A DNA stretch of 64,000 nucleotides from Streptomyces cupreus. GTDB lineage: Bacteria > Actinomycetota > Actinomycetes > Streptomycetales > Streptomycetaceae. The notes under the pieces were generated by a model. The model worked only from the letters and a program-made list of their open reading frames with translations. It made no database searches and was not told the origin of the DNA. The stretch covers positions 25,653 to 89,652 of the forward strand of contig NZ_JACMSF010000038.1 in the NCBI RefSeq assembly GCF_014257025.1, read 5' to 3'. This document shows, piece by piece, positions 7,962 through 15,662 of this stretch (positions within the stretch are counted from its first letter, which is position 1; each line of letters begins with the position of its first letter). The position numbers and the translations under genes were made by a program.

Positions 7962-10223
7962 TCACCGGCCGACGTCGGCAGGCTCACGCCCGGCGTCCAC
8001 GGACTTGCCGGAACCGGCGTTCGCCGGGGCCAGGTCGTCCTCGCCCTCGCTCAGGCCGAACCGCTCGTAGATGCGGGTCAGCGGGCGCGGGGCCCACCAG
8101 TTGTAGCGGCCGGCCAGGCGCATGAAGGCCGGGACCAGGACACCCCGGACGAGGGTGGCGTCCATCAGTACGGCCAGGGCGAGACCGAGGCCGAGCAGCT
8201 TCATGTACGTGATGCCGGAGACCAGGAAGGAGGCGAAGACCAGGGCGATCAGCGCGGCGGCCGCGGTGACCAGGCCGCCGGTGCGCTGGAGGCCCAGCGC
8301 GACGGCCCGGGTGTTGTCTCCATTGCGGTCGTACTCCTCCTTGATGCGGGACAGGAGGAAGACCTCGTAGTCCATGGAGAGGCCGAAGGCCACGCAGAAC
8401 ATCATGATCGGGGTGGTGGCCACGATGCCGCCGGTGACGGTGAAGTCGCCGGTCAGCCACATCAGATTGCCGTCCTGGAAGACCCAGACCATGGCACCGA
8501 AGGTGGCGGTGAGGCTGAGCAGGTTGAGCACGAAGGCCTTCACCGGCATCAGCACGCTGCCCGTCATCAGGAACAGCAGCACGAACGTGGAGACGGCGAT
8601 CAGCAGCAGCGCCCACGGCATGCGGTCGGTCAGCGAGGTCATCGTGTCCTTGAAGGAGGCCGCGGTGCCCGCCACCTTCACGTCCTCGAACGGCGCCTTC
8701 GTGTCCCGGATGTCGTCGACCAGATCCTGGCCCGCGTCGGTGTAGGAGCCGACCTCCGGGATCACCGACAGCCAGGTGCCCTCGCCCTTTTCGTAGCGCT
8801 CGTTGATCGCGCCGGCCGGGGCGATCTGCTTGCCGTCCGTGTAGGAGCCGGTCAGGGCGTCGACCCTGGCGACGTTGTCGAGCTTGGACAGCGTCTCGGC
8901 GTAGGCCGCGACATTCGTCTCCCGTTCGGCCGCGTCACCGGCGTTCTCGGCGACGACCATGAGCGGTTCCATCTCGCGGGCCGAGTAGTCCTCGACGAGG
9001 ACCGTGCCGACCTGGTGCGCCTCGGCGTCCGCGGGCAGGGTGCGTTCGTCGGCGAGGTTGAGCTTGATACCGAGGAACGGCGAGCCGAGCAGCAGCAGGA
9101 TCACGATGACACCGGTGGCCAGCGGCAGCGGACGGCGCATCACCAGGGTGGCGAGCTTGTGCCAGAAGCCGCTCTCGACGGCCGTCTCGGGCTTCTTGCG
9201 GTTCCACGACCACTTGTTGATCCGCGTGCCGATGACCGCGAGCAGCGCCGGCAGCAGCACCAGGGCGGCGACCACCGCGAAAGCGACGACCGCGATACCG
9301 GCGTAGGCGAAGGAGCGCAGGAAGTACATCGGGAACAGCAGCAGCGCCGACAGCGACAGCGCCACGGTGATCGCCGAGTACAGGACGGTACGGCCGGCGG
9401 TGCGCAGGCTGGTGGCGATGGCGTCGTTGACCTCGGCGCCCTTCTTCAGCTCCTCCCGGTACCTGCTCACCACGAACAGGCTGTAGTCGATGCCGAGTCC
9501 GAGGCCGAGGCCCGTGGTGAGGTTCATCGCGAAGACCGACACATCGGTCAGCTCCACCAGCACCCGCAGCACACCGAGGGCGCCGATGATGGCGACGATG
9601 CCGACGGCCAGCGGCAGCAGGGCCGCGATGACCCCGCGGAAGATGAAGACCAGCAGGATCAGGGTCAGCGGCAGCACCAGGGTCTCGGCGAGCGCGAGGT
9701 CCTCCTGGGTCTGCTCGTTCATCTCCGCGTACGCCTCGGCACGGCCGCCGAACTGGATCTGCAGGCCCTCGAAGCCGTCCTCGTAGTGCGGGCGCAGCTT
9801 GGCCAGGTAGTCGTCGACCTCGTCCTCGTTGCCCTCCAGATGGGCGAGGACCAGGGCGGAGTCGGACTTCTCGGCCTTCAGCGAGGGCGCCTTGTCCAGG
9901 GTCCAGTAGGAGGCCGCCTCCTGGACGCCGTCCTCGGCGCCGAGCTTCCCGGTCAGCTCGGCGCCCTTGGCGGCGGTGTCCGGGTCGTCGACTCCCCGCG
10001 GGGTCTTCACGAGCAGCACGAGGTTGGGCTCACCGGTGCCGAACTTCTCGCCGAGGATCTCGTTCGCCTGCGTCGACGGGGCGTCGGGCACCTCGTAACC
10101 ACCGGAGGACAGCTTGCTGTTGACGGCGCCGCCCAGTCCTCCGGCCACGACACAGAACAGCAGTCCCAGCCAGAGAACCAGCTTTCGGCGGCCGGTCGCC
10201 AAGGCGGCCAGCTTGTTGAACAT
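7962..10223 (-). CDS. MMPL/RND-family membrane transporter
   Basis: This 753-residue inner-membrane protein has the MMPL layout: one membrane helix near residues 15-35, a large extracytoplasmic loop, a block of helices with GLGLGIDYSLFVVSRYREEL, a second large loop after about residue 390, and a second helix block with CVAFGLSMDYEVFLLSRIKEEY. The paired G-x-DY motifs are the proton-relay segments expected of the family. MMPL proteins in Streptomyces clusters usually export the cluster product and give self-resistance, and its place inside the operon supports that here. GGAGGAATACCC precedes ATG 10223. The substrate is inferred. Confidence 0.93.
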   Translation of the reverse strand: MFNKLAALATGRRKLVLWLGLLFCVVAGGLGGAVNSKLSSGGYEVPDAPSTQANEILGEKFGTGEPNLVLLVKTPRGVDDPDTAAKGAELTGKLGAEDGVQEAASYWTLDKAPSLKAEKSDSALVLAHLEGNEDEVDDYLAKLRPHYEDGFEGLQIQFGGRAEAYAEMNEQTQEDLALAETLVLPLTLILLVFIFRGVIAALLPLAVGIVAIIGALGVLRVLVELTDVSVFAMNLTTGLGLGLGIDYSLFVVSRYREELKKGAEVNDAIATSLRTAGRTVLYSAITVALSLSALLLFPMYFLRSFAYAGIAVVAFAVVAALVLLPALLAVIGTRINKWSWNRKKPETAVESGFWHKLATLVMRRPLPLATGVIVILLLLGSPFLGIKLNLADERTLPADAEAHQVGTVLVEDYSAREMEPLMVVAENAGDAAERETNVAAYAETLSKLDNVARVDALTGSYTDGKQIAPAGAINERYEKGEGTWLSVIPEVGSYTDAGQDLVDDIRDTKAPFEDVKVAGTAASFKDTMTSLTDRMPWALLLIAVSTFVLLFLMTGSVLMPVKAFVLNLLSLTATFGAMVWVFQDGNLMWLTGDFTVTGGIVATTPIMMFCVAFGLSMDYEVFLLSRIKEEYDRNGDNTRAVALGLQRTGGLVTAAAALIALVFASFLVSGITYMKLLGLGLALAVLMDATLVRGVLVPAFMRLAGRYNWWAPRPLTRIYERFGLSEGEDDLAPANAGSGKSVDAGREPADVGR

Positions 10224-10289
10224 GGGTATTCCTCCAGAAATGACGGGGCGGGGCGTCGCCCCGATGGGGGGATGTGTCCACCCGTGCGC

Positions 10290-11288
10290 TCAGGCGGGGG
10301 TACGGGCGGCGGGGAGCCCGCGGCAGTCGACGCGGACGTGTCCGCCGGCCACGCAGTCGTGGTCGGCCAGCGACTCGTCGACGGACCGGTCCCAGGCAAG
10401 GAGCCGGTTGTGCACCGAACCTCGGGTGAAGTCGGCGAACTCTGGGTGGGTGGTGCGGTGGCGGGAGCCGAGATACGCCAGCACCGGGTCCAGGAGCAGC
10501 CAGCGGCCCTCCTCGAACACCTCGGTCCAGGCGTGCTCGACCCCGACCAGACCGAGCAGGAAGCCACGGCGGGTGCGGGCGCGGACGCCCGCCTCCTCGG
10601 CCCACCGCTGCATCTGCCAGGCGGCGACCACGCAGTCCACGGTGCGGTGCTCGATCGCGACGGCGGGGCGGGCCCGCAGTGCCTCGGGCACCCAGCCGTA
10701 CTGGTACTCGCCGGAGATCAGCCGGTCGAGCAGGTCGTCGTGGATACGGCGGACGGTGTCGGTGCGGGGGGCGTCCCGGTGGCCGCGGGTGGTGACCGTG
10801 GCGATCATCGAGCCGGCCTCTTCCCGCACCCACTCCGTCAGCCGGCCCTCGTACAGCTTGGGGGCGGGTTCGGCGGGGACCGGGGTGGTGACGCAGCTGG
10901 TGCAGCCGGCGGCGGAGCAGGTGGCGGTGAGCCGGATCCGGGTGACCCGCTCGGTCATCCACTGCTCGGGCTGTCCGGCCGCGAGCCGCATGCACTGGCG
11001 TTCGCCCAGCTCGGCCAGGGAGCGGCCGAGGCCGGACTGGAGCCCGAGGTTCATCACGTCGTGGTAGTCGTAGCGCAGCCCGTCGGGGGTGTCCTCGGCG
11101 GGGAAGCCGGCGCCCACCAGGTTCTCCAGGACGGCCTCGTCGATGGCGAGTTCGCGGGCCGCCTCGGCGTGGGCGAGCCGGGCGACGCGGAACTCCCGGG
11201 GCACCGCGACGAGCCGTTCCACCGCCGGGAGCCAGTTGAGCCAGAGTTCCGCCGCCGTGGTGGTCCGGCGCGGCGGGGCGGTCGTCAT
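10290..11288 (-). CDS. Transglutaminase-fold protein, possible amide synthase
   Basis: This 332-residue protein carries a transglutaminase-like core: Cys in HRTVDCVVAAWQMQRW (about residue 215), His in GVEHAWTEVFEEGRW (about 245) and Asp in LLLDPVLAYLG, giving a complete Cys-His-Asp triad. In andrimid biosynthesis a transglutaminase homologue (AdmF) makes amide bonds between carrier-bound acyl groups, a useful precedent in a cluster with two loaded carriers. The N-terminal half contains a cysteine-rich piece (TCSAAGCTSC, about residue 120) that is not part of the catalytic fold. The ATG at 11288 overlaps the ligase 2 stop (ATGA). Peptidase or deamidase activity remains possible. Confidence 0.8.
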   Translation of the reverse strand: MTTAPPRRTTTAAELWLNWLPAVERLVAVPREFRVARLAHAEAARELAIDEAVLENLVGAGFPAEDTPDGLRYDYHDVMNLGLQSGLGRSLAELGERQCMRLAAGQPEQWMTERVTRIRLTATCSAAGCTSCVTTPVPAEPAPKLYEGRLTEWVREEAGSMIATVTTRGHRDAPRTDTVRRIHDDLLDRLISGEYQYGWVPEALRARPAVAIEHRTVDCVVAAWQMQRWAEEAGVRARTRRGFLLGLVGVEHAWTEVFEEGRWLLLDPVLAYLGSRHRTTHPEFADFTRGSVHNRLLAWDRSVDESLADHDCVAGGHVRVDCRGLPAARTPA

Positions 11289-12847
11289 CGTTCCTCCCCT
11301 GCCGTGGCCAGGACCGGCAGATCGCCCGCGGCCAGCCGGCGTGCCACCTCCAGCCGCTTGACCTTCCAGGTGGCCGTGTGCGGGATGTCGTCCCAGCGGC
11401 ACTGCACCGGGGCGGCGAGTTCGGGCAGTCCGGCGACCGCGCGGCGCCAGGCGGCGAGGTCCAGCGGGGCGTCGCCGCGGGTGACCACCAGCGGGATCGC
11501 GGGCCCGTCGGACATCGGGATGATGACGGCCTCGGTGAGCTGCGGCAGCGCTTCGAGGATGTCGTCCTCGGCCGCCAGCAGGCTCTCCACGCCGCTGCCC
11601 CGGTCCACGATCCGGTCGAACAGGTGCAGACAGCCGCGGTCGCTGACCAGGCCGTAGTCGCCCATCGCCCACCAGCCGTCGACCCGCTGGTCGGGGGAGC
11701 CGAGATAGCTGGGGGTGACTCCGGAGGAACGGGCGAAGATCTGCCCGGGGACGCCCTTGGGGGCCTTGTCGCCCTGGTCGTCCACCACGCGGATCTTGGT
11801 GTGGCCGAGCACCCCCCGGCCCACGCAACGGCCGTCGTCGCAGCGGCTCTTGAGCTTGTGCGACTTGACGGTGACGGGTCCGGTCTCGGTCTGGCCGTAC
11901 GCCTGCATGTAGCGGGCGCCGGGCCTGGCCGCGGCGAGCAGGGTGCGGATGGTGCGGGGGTGGGCGGCGTCGAAGGAGCTGACGAACAGCCTTGTCTGCG
12001 CGAACAGTTCGGGCTGCCGCTCGGCCACCTCCTCCCAGCGGATGAAGGCGTTCGGGACGGTCTCCACCACACCCGGGCGCACCGCGGCGAGCAGCTCGGC
12101 GGCGTTCTCGGGGGCGGTGTCGGTGAGGAAGCCCAGCGGCAGGCCGAGCGCCAGGATGGCGAGCATCCCGGACATGCAGCGGGCGTGCACCGGCGACAGG
12201 CACATCAGGTACGGGTCGCGCACCCGCAGCACCTTGCCGATGGTGATCTGCGGACGGGCGTGCCCGGCGAAGCTGTGCACGGAGTGCAGCACCAGCTTGG
12301 GCACTCCCGTGGTGCCGGAGCTGTGGGTGACCAGCTGCGGGGTGTCCTCGCGGGGCACCACGGCGGGCGGGATGTGGCCGCGCTCGGCGTCCAGCAGGGA
12401 GAGCCCGTGCTCGCCGCGCTCGCCGACGTACCAGCGCGGCAGCATGGGGTCGACGGAGTCCAGCACGCCGGCCGCCTCGGTGGTGGCGTCGGTGAGGACG
12501 GCCGCCGGGGCGGCGCGCTCCGTCATGACGCCGAGCGCCTTGAAGCCGACGGCCGAGTGCACCAGCACCGGCACGGCGCCGATCCGGGCGCAGGCGAAGG
12601 CCAGCAGGGGTATGTCGAAGTTGGACTGCTTGACGATGAGGATGCGCTGGCCGTCGGTGACGCCGGCCCCGGAGAGCAGGGCGGCGGCCTCCTCGACCAG
12701 GTCGGCGAAGGTGGCGTAGTCGAAGTTCCGGCCCGCCTGCGGGAACAGGTCGAGCGGCTTGTCGAGGCGGATCGGCACCGCGCGGTGGCGGCGGGCGGCC
12801 TCGGCGGGGGCGGTGGCCAGCGCGAGCCGGCGGTTCACGCGAGCCAT
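11285..12847 (-). CDS. Adenylate-forming acyl/aryl ligase 2
   Basis: This 520-residue ANL-family enzyme is clearly divergent from ligase 1. It shows the phosphate-binding loop THSSGTTGVPKLVLHS (about residue 190), YGQTETGPV (about 320), MGDYGLVSDRGCLHLFDR (about 410) and a C-terminal TWKVKRLEVARR providing the lysine region. ATG 12847 shares a base with the TGA of carrier protein 2 (TGATG), and its own TGA overlaps the transglutaminase ATG, so carrier 2, ligase 2 and transglutaminase form one coupled unit. I infer that ligase 2 loads the second building block onto carrier 2 for amide formation. The acid it activates cannot be read from the sequence. Confidence 0.87.
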   Translation of the reverse strand: MARVNRRLALATAPAEAARRHRAVPIRLDKPLDLFPQAGRNFDYATFADLVEEAAALLSGAGVTDGQRILIVKQSNFDIPLLAFACARIGAVPVLVHSAVGFKALGVMTERAAPAAVLTDATTEAAGVLDSVDPMLPRWYVGERGEHGLSLLDAERGHIPPAVVPREDTPQLVTHSSGTTGVPKLVLHSVHSFAGHARPQITIGKVLRVRDPYLMCLSPVHARCMSGMLAILALGLPLGFLTDTAPENAAELLAAVRPGVVETVPNAFIRWEEVAERQPELFAQTRLFVSSFDAAHPRTIRTLLAAARPGARYMQAYGQTETGPVTVKSHKLKSRCDDGRCVGRGVLGHTKIRVVDDQGDKAPKGVPGQIFARSSGVTPSYLGSPDQRVDGWWAMGDYGLVSDRGCLHLFDRIVDRGSGVESLLAAEDDILEALPQLTEAVIIPMSDGPAIPLVVTRGDAPLDLAAWRRAVAGLPELAAPVQCRWDDIPHTATWKVKRLEVARRLAAGDLPVLATAGEER

Positions 12848-13128
12848 CACGCACCCCCCGCCTTGGCCGTACGGCGCTCCAGGTGCTCGGTGATGTGGGC
12901 GAGCAGCGCGTCGTAGGACGAGAACGCCTCGGTCGGCTGGTCCAGGTCCCACTCGATGCCGAAGGCGTCCTCGACGTCGGCGAGCAGTCGCATGAAGCCC
13001 GCCGACGCGAGCCCCAGGTTCCACAGCGACGCCGCACGGGCCGCCGGGTCTTCCAGCGGCAGCGGAGCGCCGACCGCGTTCTCCAGCAGGCCGCGCAGAT
13101 GCTCCGCGACCGTCGTGCTGTCGTACAT
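12847..13128 (-). CDS. Free-standing acyl carrier protein 2
   Basis: This 93-residue carrier protein has the probable pantetheine serine S42 in LWNLGLASAGFMRLLADVED, followed by the typical acidic helix (VEDAFGIEWD). ATG 13128 is chosen over longer in-frame extensions because GGAGGAG sits at ideal spacing and the upstream extension has no carrier-like character. It is coupled to ligase 2 through TGATG. Together with carrier 1 this gives the cluster two distinct ligase-carrier pairs, which implies two separately activated acyl groups. The protein could also serve as the docking site for the reductase at 13301. Confidence 0.85.
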   Translation of the reverse strand: MYDSTTVAEHLRGLLENAVGAPLPLEDPAARAASLWNLGLASAGFMRLLADVEDAFGIEWDLDQPTEAFSSYDALLAHITEHLERRTAKAGGA

Positions 13129-13300
13129 GTCTCCTCCAGTGACGGCCCGCGGGGTGACGCAGGCTCGGGGATCTTTTGAAGCGAGGGGCTGGGCAGCGCC
13201 GCCAAGGGGCGCGGGACTGTGTCGATTTGCGGCTACCGCCGCGTGGGCGCGACCAGCCACGACGGCGCCGCAGCTGATCGACGGCCCTCTCAGCGGAGCG

Positions 13301-14446
13301 TCAGGCGGCTACGGGGTGGACGATCCGGTCGTTGCCGCTGTTCTCCTCGAAGCCGCGCAGGGTGCGCAGGTAGTAGAGGAGGTACTCGGCCAGGTCCTCC
13401 TCGCCGGTGGGCGCGAAGGAGGCGTCGGGGCCGCAGACGGCGGCGGTGTTGGTGAGGTCGAAGCGCTTGTTGTAGCGGAGGTAGGAGCGGTAGAAGTTCA
13501 TGCCGCCGTCGAGGGCCTCGTCGATCGCGGTGAAGCCGTCGCGGTCGTCCACCCACAGCGGCTCGCGCAGACCGATCAGCTCGAAGATCTGCGTGACCAT
13601 GTCGCGGACCTTCGGTCCGTCGGAGTTGCCGAGGTGGAAGTACGTCTCCGTCGAGTCCGACAGCGAGATGGCGACGGCGTTGCGGGCGACGATGTCGACC
13701 GGGACGAGGTTGACGACGGTCTCGGGGTCGGCCAGCAGCCGGACCCGGGCGTGCGAGAGGAAGGTGCCGAGCTTGCGGGAGGCGGTCTTCTTGAAGACCA
13801 GCACCTGACGGGCGAAGCCGTACAGGCCGGACCAGTTCAGCCCGTGCCGGGTGACGCTGTGGCCGATGACCACGGTGGGCCGCAGGATGCGGATCCGCAT
13901 GTCGCCGGCGGCCTCCTCGACGAGGGCCTCGGCCCGCATCTTGGTCTGCTCGTAGCAGTTGTTGGCCACCGACCGGTCGGTCACCGGGCCCTCGGCGATC
14001 AGGTCGGTCCGCGAGCCCGCGACATAGGCGGTGGAGACGTAGTTGAAGGTGCTCGCGCCCGTCCTGCGGGCGAGTTCGAGGACGTTGGCGGTGCCCTGGA
14101 CGTTCTGCGCCTCGATCTCGGTGCGGTACTCCTCCTCGTAGCGCAGCGAGGCGGCGCAGTGCCAGACCTCGTCGACGGGCGGCACCGTGGTCAGGTCGAC
14201 TCCGCAGCCGTCCACGGTCATGTCGCCGTGCACGGCGACGGTCCGACGCAGGATCTCCGGGTGCAGGTCGGAGCGGCCGTAGCCGTCGGCCATCGCCGAG
14301 AGCGTGTCGTGCAGGCGCCGCGTCGCCTCGGAGTCGTCCTTGCCGCGGACCAGTGCGATGACGGGGTCGTCGGTCTTGTCGAGGAGTTCGAGGACCACGG
14401 CTCCGCCGACGAAGCCGGTGGCCCCGGTCAACAGACGTGTTGTCAT
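13301..14446 (-). CDS. Extended SDR, thioester-reductase-like (NAD_binding_4)
   Basis: This 381-residue protein has the N-terminal nucleotide motif LLTGATGFVGGAVVLELL, an active-site region FNYVSTAYVAGS (Ser/Thr) and the Tyr-x-x-x-Lys pair in NCYEQTKMRAEALV. The family includes stand-alone relatives of NRPS/PKS reductase domains and fatty acyl-CoA reductases, which reduce a carrier- or CoA-bound thioester to an aldehyde or alcohol. Next to a carrier protein this suggests reductive release of the product or a chain-modifying step. CTGGAGACAAG precedes ATG 14446. An ordinary sugar- or steroid-type epimerase is less likely given the VWHCAASLRYEEE segment typical of the reductases. Confidence 0.82.
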   Translation of the reverse strand: MTTRLLTGATGFVGGAVVLELLDKTDDPVIALVRGKDDSEATRRLHDTLSAMADGYGRSDLHPEILRRTVAVHGDMTVDGCGVDLTTVPPVDEVWHCAASLRYEEEYRTEIEAQNVQGTANVLELARRTGASTFNYVSTAYVAGSRTDLIAEGPVTDRSVANNCYEQTKMRAEALVEEAAGDMRIRILRPTVVIGHSVTRHGLNWSGLYGFARQVLVFKKTASRKLGTFLSHARVRLLADPETVVNLVPVDIVARNAVAISLSDSTETYFHLGNSDGPKVRDMVTQIFELIGLREPLWVDDRDGFTAIDEALDGGMNFYRSYLRYNKRFDLTNTAAVCGPDASFAPTGEEDLAEYLLYYLRTLRGFEENSGNDRIVHPVAA

Positions 14447-14602
14447 GAGTGCTTGTCTCCAGCGTCGGGACGTGGTGTGCGTCGATGAGGTGCTGCGGTG
14501 GTGCAGCGGATCGGGGTTCGGGGGTGCGGGCGGGCGGCGCGGCGGAGGGCCGGCGGGTGCGGGATCACCGGACCCCGGCCGCCCCCGTGTCGCCCGTCCC
14601 CG

Positions 14603-15496
14603 CTACGCGCCGGTGACCGCGGTGGCGGTCTCGGCCGCGTGTCGCGCCTCCAGTTCGTGTACGAACTCGGAGACGGCCGTCTGGAAGCCCTGCGGGTCGT
14701 CGAAGAACGGCACGTGGCCGGCGTGCTTGAGGGTGACCGCCCGGCTGTCCGGGATGCGGGCCAGGGCGTCCTCGATGACGGACTCGCTCCAGGCGAAGTC
14801 GCCGTCGCCGTTGATGATCAGCGTCGGGGCGGCGAGGCGGGCGAGCTCCTCGGGGTCGTCCTCGATCTCCAGGGAGGCGAGCAGGTTCTCCCGGATGGAG
14901 CCGACGGAGAGCAGGGACAGGAAGTTGTCCTTGAGCGCCAGATAGGCCGCGGTGCCGCCCTCGTGGATCATCTGGTCCGGGAAGACCAGCGGGTAGAGGT
15001 GGCCGAACAGCTGCTGGGTGCCGCCGGACTCCAGGCTCGCCAGCCAGGAGCGGCTGACCAGCTTGCGGCGCAGGGTGCCGTTGGGCGAGAACGCCGGGCC
15101 CACCAGGACCAGGCCTGCCACGCGCTCGGGGTACTTGAGCGCGAACTCCCGGGCGATGAGGGTGGATATGGACGTGCCGACCAGGTAGGTCTTCTCGATG
15201 CCGAGGTGGTCCAGCAGGCGGCGCACGTCCTCGACGTGGTCCATGAACTTCACCGGCTCGGGGCCCGGGTTGGAGGCGCCCTGGTTGCGCAGGTCGTAGT
15301 GGACGAGCCGGAAGTCGTCGGCCAGGGCGGTGGTGAAGTTCCGCCAGATCGGGCTGACGATGTAGAAGTTGTTCAGCAGGGTCACCGCCGGGCCCTCGCC
15401 GCTGTCCTCGTAGTACAGCTCCCCGCCGCCGGGCAGGGCGAGCGCGGAGTGGTTGAGGTAGCGGACATCGAGCTGGCCGAACTGCTGGTCCGTCAT
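14603..15496 (-). CDS. Alpha/beta hydrolase
   Basis: This 297-residue alpha/beta hydrolase has an oxyanion region near NNFYIVSPIW, the nucleophile elbow LVGTSISTLIA (Ser of GTS-I-S, near residue 100), an acid in INGDGDFAWSE and the catalytic His in KHAGHVPFFD. The elbow ends in Ser where most relatives have Gly (G-x-S-x-G). The AAGGAG ribosome-binding site fixes ATG 15496, 27 codons inside the longest open frame. It is the first gene of the minus-strand biosynthetic block. It could act as a thioesterase, an editing hydrolase or an acyltransferase; the sequence does not decide. Confidence 0.85.
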   Translation of the reverse strand: MTDQQFGQLDVRYLNHSALALPGGGELYYEDSGEGPAVTLLNNFYIVSPIWRNFTTALADDFRLVHYDLRNQGASNPGPEPVKFMDHVEDVRRLLDHLGIEKTYLVGTSISTLIAREFALKYPERVAGLVLVGPAFSPNGTLRRKLVSRSWLASLESGGTQQLFGHLYPLVFPDQMIHEGGTAAYLALKDNFLSLLSVGSIRENLLASLEIEDDPEELARLAAPTLIINGDGDFAWSESVIEDALARIPDSRAVTLKHAGHVPFFDDPQGFQTAVSEFVHELEARHAAETATAVTGA

Positions 15497-15662
15497 GGGG
15501 TCTCCTTGGATGGTTCGTTCCGTCGCCGTTGTCCAGACTCCGACGGCCCGTTCAACACCCGCCCAAGGCGTGTCCAAGAGCGGGACAACGTGCTGGTCAG
15601 AGCAGTTTTTCGAGGGTTGTGCGGGGCGCTGGGTGCGGACGATCGGGGAAGGCTGAAAAGGG

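Noticed and set aside
7548..11657. A 1369-codon plus-strand frame
   Set aside because: It is antisense to the carrier, MMPL, transglutaminase and ligase genes, has no domains, and its composition (Gly/Gln/His/Asp-rich) is typical of a shadow frame.
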